From Isochrysis galbana (taxonomy: Eukaryota > Haptophyta > Isochrysidales > Isochrysidaceae), in contig CM030932.1 in NCBI GenBank assembly GCA_018136815.1, forward strand, positions 8,742,001 through 8,806,000: a DNA stretch of 64,000 nucleotides, given 5' to 3'. Positions 31,656 to 40,309 of this stretch are shown here, in pieces (the first letter of the stretch is position 1; each line of letters starts with the position of its first letter). The notes beneath the pieces were generated by a model. That model was not told the DNA's origin and made no database searches. It saw only the letters and a list, made by a program, of their open reading frames with translations. The translations under genes were made by a program, and so were the position numbers.

Positions 31656-34554
31656 CCGCAGTGAGCACACAAGCGGCACGTTCCGGGTCGTACTTGCATC
31701 GCTTAGGCGAACCACTGCCGAGCGTGGCAAAGAACTTCGGGCACTCGACAGGGTTGCGGCGAGCTGGGTCGGTGTTGCACCATTGCTTCGGATCGAGGGC
31801 CCGGACGTCGACTAGGGTAGCGGCCCAAACTGAGCACGGGGTTGGCAATACTAGCGGGGGCGGAGGGGGTGGGGGCGGGGGCGGGGGCGGGGGCGCAGGT
31901 GGTGATGGGCAGCCGAAGGTGATAGGTCCCAAGTTGCAACGCCATTTCCCATCAGCTCGCTTTCGATAGACGCACTCACCGCAACCGCCCGCACAACTTC
32001 CCAATTCATATGAGGCGGGATTATCTACCGAAGCGGTAGGCTCAACGAAGCGATCCTCGCACTCGCATTTGAGAATTCGGTCGTACTGCCCCGATGTACC
32101 TGCCGTGGTAGAGCTGCACCACTCATTCGCCATTGTCCCCGCCAGGCGTGTCTCGTATACCGTGAAGTCCAGTTCAGGGCAGGGTGCCTCCGGTGAGGAT
32201 GAAGGGGGCGGCAAGGGCGAGGGCGAGGGCGGAAGCGGCGAGGGCGAGGGCGAGGGCGAGGGCGAGGGCGAGGGCGAGGGCGAGGGCGAGGGCGAGGGCG
32301 AGGGCGAGGGCGAGGGCGAGGGATGCGGCGAGGGCGAGAGGGGTGGCGAAGGCTTAGACGGTTGTGGGGAAGGTAGGGGCGAGCCGGATGCACCCATTGA
32401 GCGAAGAAGCGGCGCAACCAATTTCAGGTCGCCGGTCAAGGTGATTGTCGCAATCGCCACCCAACAGCCGCTATAGTAGTCATTGATGCTTAAGCTCTCA
32501 ATCCTGGCAGCCAGTGTGTTCAGCGCCGTCAGCTGCGCTGATTCGGAGACGGTTGTCAGCGGTATCATAAGGCTCGTTGACATTGGCCCAATCATGAAGC
32601 CGTTCCACATCCAATTCGAATGGATGCTTGTCACATCGCATCCAGTGTCCAACTCACCGTCGGTGCGCAACGTCTCCTCAATGTGTGAAGCGACTCGTGC
32701 AAGATACTTCGCTGCGCTTGAGGTGCCGTACAACAGAGAATCAGCGGCTACCCGCCAAACAGAACGAGAGGCTTCAGATCCGAACTCTGCGGCAGGTGTA
32801 CCGCTTCCTGAGCATCCGGCGGTCCCTGCATTCCCGCTTGTGCTCTGAGATGGCACCCACCAATTCGTGATAAGCCCTGTCGCCTCGCACTGTGCCTCGT
32901 CCAAGAGCATGTAGCTCGTTTCGATCAATGCGTCCCAGGCAGGGGCGAGACTTGCTCCCTCGGCGGCATTCGAGCCAAAGGTCGGCGCGAAATTGACCAT
33001 GTAATCACGAAACGCGCGGTAGTGGCCCGGAGCATGATAAGATGGATTGTTGCAATCCCAACCCCCCCAGCACGAGCCAAGCCTGAGGATGCGCAATGGC
33101 TCGCCGTTGGAAGCCATCAGGGTACTGTGCGGTAGTGAATTGTGAAACAAGAATGATTTGCAAGACTTATACGTCCACTGTGCGAGTTCCGTCCACCACG
33201 GTGGACGCGGGTCGTCATCACGTGTTGCGAGCACGAGTAGGAGCATGCCCATGATGGCGTCCTCGTCGCCATCCGGTGCCGAGCCGGTGCCAATCTCGGC
33301 AGTGACCGCGTCATCAAATTTCCAAGACGGCAGGCACTCATGTGTATCGTTTTCTCCACACATCAGGGTCTCCTGGCAGGAATTGTTCTCGGTGAGCTCG
33401 CACATCAGACGCCAACCAAGGAACAGCTCAAGCCCAGTTTGTAGAACAAATGTGCGCGATGGATGGGAGGAGGGCATTGCTGCAGCGAGCAGTCCCGCGA
33501 GCATAAGGCCGTATCCTTGCCCTTCTGATACGATGCCACCTGCGGCTCCACCGGAACTGTGAACGACTCGTGCATCATTTGTGCTGCGAAAGTCTACCGT
33601 CGAGGTGAGCATGTCTAGCAGAGCCGTGTAGCGCGCGAGGCTGAGTTCATGTGCGCTTGTGTTCATCCACGAGGACAGGGTTGGCGTCATGAAGTCGCCG
33701 GTATGTTGATAGGGCGAAGACGGTGGCAACGGCGACGGGGAGATGGCAGGTGGTGGTGACGGTGGTGGCGGAGATGCGTCTTCTGGGACTCCAGAGTAGC
33801 TGGCGACTTGCGGCCCGACAAGGTATTGAGCGCCTTTCTCGCCATCGTAGGCACGTCTGTAGCTGTCTTGGTTAGTTGGCAAGTGGTCCGCGTTGTAAAT
33901 GGTTACGACAGGGCTAGTCTTACTCAGAAAGGTTGTCGGGTCTTCTGCTGTCCCGACGACTGTCACGTCGGCGCACGTCACGTACAGCTCAATGTTGGAC
34001 AGCGCCTGGACTGTGATCCACTCCCACCTCAACACGCAGTGATCGCATGAAGGTAGCCAATCCGGGAGAGTGATGGTGTACTTGCTCAGAGGAAGCGGAT
34101 CTGTCCATCCTGGCGTGCTCAAATACTCAGGCAAAGATGCCTGATCCATGCAGCCGACAAAGTCGTGTAACTTGATCCAGGTCACTGGTGCAGTTTTTTC
34201 GGTGTCGTAGCTGATCCACAACGAGCAGTCACCAGGATGACGAGCCTCTATCTGCCACTCGAGATCAAGCTGACTGCCCGCAGTCAGTGTCGTTTGTGGC
34301 GCACCAGTTGCAAAGTCGTGACAGCGGAAAGAGGTCGGGCCGTACTGGTATCCAGACTGGAGCGATGGACCGTTCTGCACCGTGAAGGGCGGCTCTCTGT
34401 ACCGGTACTCCCCCATGTGCTGGTCTGTGGGGTACGCCCAGGCCATGGGGCGAGGAGCAGGCTTCGTCAGATACCCATGTGGTTCTACAAGGACGAGGAC
34501 TGCTGCCAGCACGAGAAGCCTTGCCGTAGAGGAGGAGGAGCAGCCTGTCGGCAT
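31624..34554 (-). CDS. Secreted LPMO-GH8 fusion with Cys-rich C-terminal modules
   Basis: The intronless gene encodes 976 aa. Residues 1-25 are a signal peptide (RLLVLAAVLVLVEP). The mature protein would start at His26 (HGYLTKPAPRP), the N-terminal His of the copper 'His brace' in lytic polysaccharide monooxygenases. The second brace His fits EARHPGDCSLWISYD, and YVTCADV closes the domain (about residue 195). A Pro/Ser linker leads to a glycoside hydrolase family 8 domain (about 310-720). It has SEGQGYGLMLAG (catalytic Glu region) and GSAPDGDEDAIMGMLLLVLA (PDGDED), the substrate-cleft acidic motif. A long SP repeat linker follows. Then come a roughly 90-aa Cys module (CPELDFTV...CGECVYRK), a poly-Pro stretch, and a 65-aa Cys module (WCNTDPARRN...CPKFFATL). 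Predicted role: extracellular oxidative plus hydrolytic cleavage of cellulose-like glucan. The start follows the best signal peptide. Proline at -1 of the His is unusual. Confidence 0.85.
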   Translation of the reverse strand: MPTGCSSSSTARLLVLAAVLVLVEPHGYLTKPAPRPMAWAYPTDQHMGEYRYREPPFTVQNGPSLQSGYQYGPTSFRCHDFATGAPQTTLTAGSQLDLEWQIEARHPGDCSLWISYDTEKTAPVTWIKLHDFVGCMDQASLPEYLSTPGWTDPLPLSKYTITLPDWLPSCDHCVLRWEWITVQALSNIELYVTCADVTVVGTAEDPTTFLSKTSPVVTIYNADHLPTNQDSYRRAYDGEKGAQYLVGPQVASYSGVPEDASPPPPSPPPAISPSPLPPSSPYQHTGDFMTPTLSSWMNTSAHELSLARYTALLDMLTSTVDFRSTNDARVVHSSGGAAGGIVSEGQGYGLMLAGLLAAAMPSSHPSRTFVLQTGLELFLGWRLMCELTENNSCQETLMCGENDTHECLPSWKFDDAVTAEIGTGSAPDGDEDAIMGMLLLVLATRDDDPRPPWWTELAQWTYKSCKSFLFHNSLPHSTLMASNGEPLRILRLGSCWGGWDCNNPSYHAPGHYRAFRDYMVNFAPTFGSNAAEGASLAPAWDALIETSYMLLDEAQCEATGLITNWWVPSQSTSGNAGTAGCSGSGTPAAEFGSEASRSVWRVAADSLLYGTSSAAKYLARVASHIEETLRTDGELDTGCDVTSIHSNWMWNGFMIGPMSTSLMIPLTTVSESAQLTALNTLAARIESLSINDYYSGCWVAIATITLTGDLKLVAPLLRSMGASGSPLPSPQPSKPSPPLSPSPHPSPSPSPSPSPSPSPSPSPSPSPSPSPSPLPPSPSPLPPPSSSPEAPCPELDFTVYETRLAGTMANEWCSSTTAGTSGQYDRILKCECEDRFVEPTASVDNPASYELGSCAGGCGECVYRKRADGKWRCNLGPITFGCPSPPAPPPPPPPPPPPPPLVLPTPCSVWAATLVDVRALDPKQWCNTDPARRNPVECPKFFATLGSGSPKRCKYDPERAACVLTADGEVCVEDRA
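32216..32325 (+). repeat. (GAGGGC)n microsatellite coding an SP linker
   Basis: This perfect hexanucleotide array lies within the LPMO-GH8 coding sequence. On the coding (minus) strand it gives the Ser-Pro repeat linker between the GH8 domain and the Cys modules. Linker length can therefore change by replication slippage without a frameshift. Confidence 0.9.
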
Positions 34555-36206
34555 GATGCCCGCCTGGTAGCTCGTCGTTCCCTCTTCTCTCCTGCTCGCT
34601 CGCTCTCTCCCCGTCCTCATAGTAGAGAACCGAGAATCCCCAAATAAGAAGGAGATGCCAGTCATCACAGTTGCGGAAGAGAGAGGAGAGGAGAGAGGAG
34701 AGAGAGAGAGAGAGGGCCAGCGGCGCCGCCCGCCCCGGACGCGCGCGAAAGAAGGCGCTCTCAGGTCTCTGAGTTTCCTATGTGTCTATCACGCTCTTCC
34801 TTCGTAACGGCCGAGCTCGCGGAGGAAGCCCCGCGAAGACGCAGGACGACGGGCCGGCAGGCGATGGGACAGTGCGTGAGAAAGAAGAGGAGTGTAGGGA
34901 CTTGCAAGCGGAGATGACCACCTGGTCCTTGCGAAAGCGGCCATGAGGTCTGCACGAAAGCGAAGGCGGGCAACAAGCCAAGAGAACCATGGGCAGTGGA
35001 GGCTTGAAAATGGGTCGTGGAGAGTGGACGAGAATCCGGTGAGTGAGTGTGGCTCGGTCGTGGAGAGAGAGTGCTCCGACCTCCCCTCCCCCGTGGCTCG
35101 TAGTGCTGATGTTCGATCTTCCTTCGCCTTCGCCATGTACCATGTACCATGTGAATGCGAGAGAGTGGAAATACAACTAGAGTATGATATATATAGAGAG
35201 AGTAGGCAAATTGAATGAATAAAATAGATCATAGCAAAGCTAGTACTACTAGCAGTAGTACAAAGTACAAAGCGAGAGAACAACAGCTGCCAGGTGCATG
35301 GTCGTGTTCCGTCGAAAGTTGATCATGGACTGTACGGTAGTTTCAAAACTACAACATTGGATAATACTACTACTAATAATATAACATCTGAGCAGCTTTA
35401 GTACCACTACTGCCACTAGCCACTAGCCACTAGCCCTAGCCCGGTACTATCACGACACCCCTCACAGCGCACCTGCCCGTACGCCTTGACTTGTGTGTTG
35501 ACACCACAGACACATACGCATATGCATCCCTTCGAATCTCGCCCCTCGCAGACCCCCAGCTCCCATTATCATTACCCATTATACCTCTCCACAAATCAAT
35601 AGGGCGGTCAACACAGTGTTTTTTTATAAGGGGTGAAAAAATGACTATCTCAGAATTGAGGAAATTTGAGGATTTTTCACGGTAGAAAGTTCCCAATACA
35701 CAATACACCCAACTAGCACATATCCGGGGGCCATTAGGACCCGGACCCCCCCTTGGGCCCCCACAACAAAACGTAATCAAAAAAAGACAGAAGACGCTAA
35801 AATCGCAAAAGCTTGAAAAGCTCAACTTCAAGTCGAGACCGGGCGCGCTGCGTGCCCGTTTTCGACGATCCATCCGGATGGGAGGCCCCGCCAGATACCA
35901 AATACACAGGCCCCACCCGCATGGTCACGCCAATCGGACAGGCCGCGCGCGCCCCGAAACCTCGTCGAAATCACCCATCCGCCGAGCCCATTGAACGTTG
36001 AGCCGTCGCCGAGTGAGGCCCCGAGAGCCCAACTTCAAACCGACCTAGTTGGGCTGTAAGTACTGATATTAGTACTGATGCATTAGCATTAGTATTAGCT
36101 CCCCAGGAGCTGATATACTGATGTTAGTGCCTAGGCTGCCAGTTCAAAAATAAAACTGAAAACAAAACTCCAGAACTCCGGAGCGGGAACGAGCCCCCGC
36201 GAACAA
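34555..36206. other. Intergenic region upstream of the LPMO-GH8 and knottin genes
   Basis: Positions 34670-34715 are GA-rich (LPMO-GH8 promoter side). Positions 35395-35600 are an R3 repeat and 35598-35690 an R5 repeat in inverted orientation to those at 7620 and 25447. The frame at 35813-36001 (FDDPSGWEAPP...) has no recognised domain. Positions 36055-36125 carry ATTAGTACTGAT-like short repeats. Confidence 0.45.
35395..35690 (+). repeat. R3 copy 2 followed by R5
   Basis: Positions 35395-35600 match 14250-14440, with an extra CCACTAG triplication. TAGGGCGGTCAAC starts an R5 unit at 35601 that continues to about 35690. The R3-R5 junction suggests one inserted beside the other. Confidence 0.6.
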
Positions 36207-36330
36207 GCGCAGAGGCGCCTACCTCTCCTAGCCCGAATTTATACCAAGATGGAGCGGTGCGAGGGGGGCGGCCCGCATCGCGTTGTTTCGCACCAAACGA
36301 TGGACAAAAAAAAGGGACATACGGGTAAAT

Positions 36331-36699
36331 ATGCCGTCGAAACGAACTTTGATTGCCCTCGCGGTGGTCGTCGCCACCGTGGTCGCCGCCATCGTCGTCG
36401 CGTTGGTACTCACGAAGAAGCAGCCAGACAGATGCAAGGATGTGGATGGAGAGTGTGCAAACGATGTAGACTGTTGTCACGATCTCGTGTGCTCCGACCA
36501 AAAGTGCCGTACGCTCCCACCGTGTATCGAGAAAAGGGGGGGGTGCAGTTATGGCGACGAGTGCTGTGAAGGACTTGAGTGCAATGACGATGGAGTGTGT
36601 GAGACGCCATGCCGCGAGCCAGGGTCGGTGTGCCAAAATAACTCGGAGTGCTGTGGTGAATACACGTGTCGTAGTGGTACCTGCAAATCTGATGACTGA
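36331..36699 (+). CDS. Membrane-anchored protein with three knottin-like Cys repeats
   Basis: The frame encodes 122 aa. Residues 1-28 (MPSKRTLIALAVVVATVVAA...) are a signal peptide or uncleaved signal anchor. Three tandem about 30-aa modules follow (about 33-57, 60-86, 89-113), each with spacing C-x6-C-x5-CC-x4-C-x4/5-C. This is the six-cysteine inhibitor-cystine-knot pattern. The DCC, ECC and ECC cores are evident (VDCCHDLVC, DECCEGLEC, SECCGEYTC). The fold occurs in protease inhibitors, antimicrobial peptides, venom peptides and signalling ligands, so function cannot be deduced. The frame is open back to 36283, but ATG 36331 matches the start of the duplicate at 24474 (-). The promoter-proximal 120 bp are shared with that copy. 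Confidence 0.75.
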   Translation: MPSKRTLIALAVVVATVVAAIVVALVLTKKQPDRCKDVDGECANDVDCCHDLVCSDQKCRTLPPCIEKRGGCSYGDECCEGLECNDDGVCETPCREPGSVCQNNSECCGEYTCRSGTCKSDD

Positions 36700-36955
36700 T
36701 TGGTTATCACACGCACATCTTTTACGACATCGAAAAGAAGTTCTGAGAAGACAGCGAGCACAGCTCATAATGACACGATCCTTTCAAGACAAGTGTGAGG
36801 TTTGGTTATTTTTTTTACAGATGCCCCCGTAAAATGCTGGTCGATCTTCCGGGCGGCTGCGGCGACGATCTTGACGCATGCGGCGTCACCGCGGGCCGAG
36901 CTCACCATGAGGGCGTTCCTGCCGAGCAAGTCCACCGCGGCCGGGATGTAGATCG
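36700..36955. other. 3' flank of the knottin gene
   Basis: Non-coding sequence. No gene is recognised. Confidence 0.3.
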
Positions 36956-36959
36956 CATG

Positions 36960-37763
36960 CCCTTTACGCACTTGGGAGTCCCACCCCTAGGATTGGGACT
37001 CCCTCGTGGTGGCCCCGCATTGCGTATTTGGAAACGAGGGGTACCAAATGAAGGCAAACGACCTTGCCCCTGTGGGGTGTCATGGAGAAGAGGTGTGTGT
37101 TGTGCTTTTGTAGTGCGTGTGGCTGTGGCTGTTGTTGGAGCCAGAGGGTCGTGATTGGGTCCGTCGTGTGTGTGGTCGCGGGGCGGCACATGCCGTGTCC
37201 CTTTGTCCTGTCATAGGGTGTCCCCCTTGCTGTCCGGCTGTCCGGCTGCTGCCGGTCCTGGCCCCCTTGATGTGGGTCCAGCATTCAACATTGCATTTTG
37301 CAATGCTTTTTTTTGTGACAAGCCCCCTAGAGGGCTGAGTCGTTGATGGTGCCGGGCCAGCCCCTCGCGCCTAACTGAGCGCGAGGGCGGTACCGCGGCC
37401 GTGGAGGTGTAGGGTCCAGGCCCGGAGGCCTTCCCTAATGGAGCTTCCCTCTCTTGAGGTGTGGCTGTGTGTGGTAGTGAATAGTGAAGGCGTGAAGGCT
37501 TCATGAAGGGTGGTGTGGAGCCTGTCCTGCAGCATGGCTATCAGCATGCAGGCTGTCGTCTCGCAGTTCGCAGTGAAACCGAGGCGTGGTGAGGTGGGTC
37601 CTGTGCCCACCTGGCGGGGGCGGGGGGGTCGGGCTTGGCTTGGCGCGGTCGCTTCGGCGACAGGGGAGTGTCCATCAGCACCTCGTCGAGCGCGGCGAGG
37701 GCGGCGGCAGCGGTGGAGGGAGGCGACGCGCGCTTCATGACCCTATCAGTTTACTGATAGTTG
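36960..37763 (-). mobile_element. Head-hairpin retroelement G
   Basis: On the minus strand the head is CAA-CTATCAG / TAAA / CTGATAG (37760-37743), and GGGTC-ATG follows at 37738. The frame MKRASPPSTAAAALAALDEVLMDTPLSPKRPRQ resembles copy F (shared ALAAxDEaxMDTPLSPKRPRQ core). Later frames carry GPGPYTSTAAVPPSRS and RLPSFGTPRFQ, also shared with F and with 60520-60560. Frameshifts break the coding sequence. No reverse transcriptase is found. Confidence 0.6.
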
Positions 37764-38219
37764 TGAGGAAATACCGAAAAGGGGGGGGCAGAGGAGAGGG
37801 CGGCTGAGGAGGGCGCTTCGGCGCCGAAACGGACCTTCGGGGGATCCAGGCGGGCGAGAGGGGGAGACCGGCCCTCTCGGGCACAGGGACGGACTCCCCC
37901 TACCCGCAACAGAGAGAGACAAATATTCTTGCTTGCCAGAAATCAAGATGCATTGTATTCGGAAGTGGCGGGCAGCAAAGCTACATACATCTGCACCACG
38001 CAAAATATTCAGCCAAGTGCCATGGTGACAAACCTTTACTATCTCATGCGAGAGACAACCTTTCTGAAATCGGCTCCGAGCCTTCCAATAGGCAATAAGA
38101 TCTAGGTCTGCTCGCCTGATCTAGTGCCTAGATCATAAAGGCCAACCAATTCCTAGATGCGTTGGCATCTTGCTGAGCCTCTCCTCTCAAGCAACATGTC
38201 CAAAGTTAGGTGAAGACGT
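37764..38219. other. Spacer 3' of the PsbP-like gene
   Basis: No gene is recognised. It contains the 3' flank of the minus-strand PsbP-like gene and a G-run at 37781-37788. Confidence 0.35.
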
Positions 38220-39145
38220 CTAGATTGCATGTTGCATCCCCCATTGGAAAGACTCCGCAGACTCTCGCAATGGCACCCCAAGATCTCCGTCCCAATCCTC
38301 GCGCAGGCAGGAAGCCCACGCCGCAACAACTGCAGGTACGGGCCCATCCTTACCCGGTACCTCGCCGAATGTGGCGACGCCAACGCTGCGACGAATTAAT
38401 TCACGTATGCCTCGCTGTTTCTCAAGCTCATCAGGGTTGGCGACCTGCGATTGAAAGATGGGAAGATCCGAGCCCAAACATCAGGCATAAGGCCCATTCC
38501 CAATAAAAGGCGGGTCGGAAACTTCACACTTTTAGCTGGTACGTGTTGTGCCAGGCGCGCAATGAGTGCGTGTCTTACCGGAAGTTCAGTTGAAAGCTCG
38601 ACAGTTAGCCGGCCGTTCTCGAGCGAGCATCTCAACACCTCCGAGTTGAGCGCACCGCCCTGTTCACGGTCACGCTGGCGTGCCAGAATCCTTGCAAGCT
38701 CTTCTGTTGGCGCAATCTCCGACAGCGACTTTGCTGACAGCGCCTCCGTGTTGGGTGTGACTGCTGGCATCCCCGGAAGCGAAAGGGCTGCAGCATCTGC
38801 TGCCAGCAGCTCGCCAACGGGCCAAGCCGTGACGGAGACGACGGCTGCTCGCGGGAAGTTGCCGGCCACGTAGAGTGTTCCCTGCGTGGCTGACCTCTTC
38901 GATGCGACGAAGCCGGAGGGAATGGTTAGGGCAAAACGAGATGAGCTGTCCACCACCAGCTTTCCTGCCGCGTGCGCCGTGAGCGGGCTCACCAGCATCG
39001 GCATGAGCAGGAGTGAGCGGCGCGTGCAGTGAGCTGCGAGTGGGCGTGATCGCGGGTTCAGCGCACGCTGCGCCCCTGGCAAACCAGCTACCTCTGGCAG
39101 CCAGAGAGCAAGCTGCATGCAGCAGTACAATGCCAGCCGAGTCAT
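38220..39145 (-). CDS. PsbP-family plastid (thylakoid lumen) protein
   Basis: I read two exons, 39145-38579 and 38444-38220, about 263 aa, phase 0, donor CCG|GTAAGA and acceptor CGCAG|GTCGCC. The leader is layered: a signal peptide (RLALYCCMQLALWLPEVAG), a short Arg/Ser-rich transit-like stretch (RSRPLAAHCTRR), then a second hydrophobic segment (SLLLMPMLVSPLTAHAAG) like a twin-Arg lumen signal. The PsbP-like fold starts at KLVVDSSSRFALTIPSGFVASK, then GTLYVAGNFPRAAVVSVTA. It ends with ANPDELEKQRGIRELI and AVVAAWASCLREDWDGD. PsbP relatives are extrinsic photosystem II or assembly factors. The leader points to import through an ER-derived outer plastid membrane, as in algae with secondary plastids. 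Confidence 0.78.
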
Positions 39146-39271
39146 CACGGCGCGCCGACCGAGATCGCGAGGCGCGCGGGTAGGGAGGGTAGGAGAGAGT
39201 GCGAGGGAGGGGGAGAGAGAATGAGAAAACTGTGAAGAAGAGAGGGGCCAGGAGGGGCGGGGGGCGGGAGG

Positions 39272-39307
<36 letters not shown>

Positions 39308-40309
39308 CGAGGGGCCCATGGGAGGCAGCAGACTGCAGAACCCAGAGAGACAGCATCAGGCAGGAGAGAGTATGGATTTTTCGATTTGCGATTGAATTTA
39401 TAAATACCGATTGGAGTACAAATAAAAAGAGGAGCGAAAGGACGAGAGCGAGAGCGACGGACCAACCGACCGACCAACGACCGACCCCCAATGACTCATG
39501 GCTTTTGATTCAACCAGATCTTACTCTTTTTTGTGGAAGAGAGCGAAAGCAGGAAAATTGCTTTGTGCTTTGCACAAGAGGCAGAGGCACGAGGGGGCGG
39601 AAGAGAAGAGAGAAGGAAAGATGACGCGGAACGGCAACGGGCAACTGGCAACGGGAACGGGAACGGGCAAGAGCAACAGCTACAAACACTATTCACAATT
39701 AAGAAGCCACGCCTCCGCCAATGGTTGAAGTGTCCGGGCGGGCGGCTGCGGCTGGCATGGTAGCGCAAGAGCGCAAGTGAAGAAGAGCCCAAGAGTGAAG
39801 AGTGGGACGGAGAGGGAGAGTGGGGAGTGGGGAGTGGGAAGTGGGAGTGGGAGTGTGGGTGTGGGAGTGGGAGTGGGGGGCGGAATGCGGAATGCGGAAT
39901 GCGTATCGTGTATCGTCGTCGGGGAGGTGTTCGGCATCTGGATAGGAAAAGGAGGGCGGGGGGTTGACAGGGTCGATGGCGCCGTCCCTAGAGGCGGAGG
40001 GGGGACGGCGACGGGGAAGGCGGTGGGGACGGTGCCCTAAAGCTGACGGCTAACCCACCCGAACACCCCAATGGGAGACTTTTCTAGTAGAGTTGTACTA
40101 CTTTACGAGGTAGAGATCGTCTGTGTGTCGGTCTGTCACTCTCAATCCGTTTCATCAGGTTGGGCGCCATAAGGCTGCGCCGCTGGACCTCCACCGCCGC
40201 CGCGCGACGCGCGCCCTCTCGCCTGCCCCCGCAGCCTTCCGCCGCGGCTCGCGGCTGCCTCCGTTGGCTTGCGCGCGCGTGCCGGCGCGTAGGTCGTCTC
40301 CACCCGCCG
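39146..40309. other. Promoter regions of the PsbP-like and CNB genes
   Basis: A head-to-head spacer. Positions 39274-39307 are a 34-nt G run just upstream of the PsbP-like start. Positions 39640-39900 contain GGCAACGGGAACG- and GTGGGAGTG-type short repeats. The long Pro/Gly frames here come from composition. No gene is recognised. Confidence 0.45.

Noticed and set aside
36331..36699. Calling the triple-knottin protein a toxin
   Set aside because: The cysteine pattern is shared by inhibitors, antimicrobial peptides and ligands, and the protein appears membrane-anchored. The pattern alone does not support toxicity.
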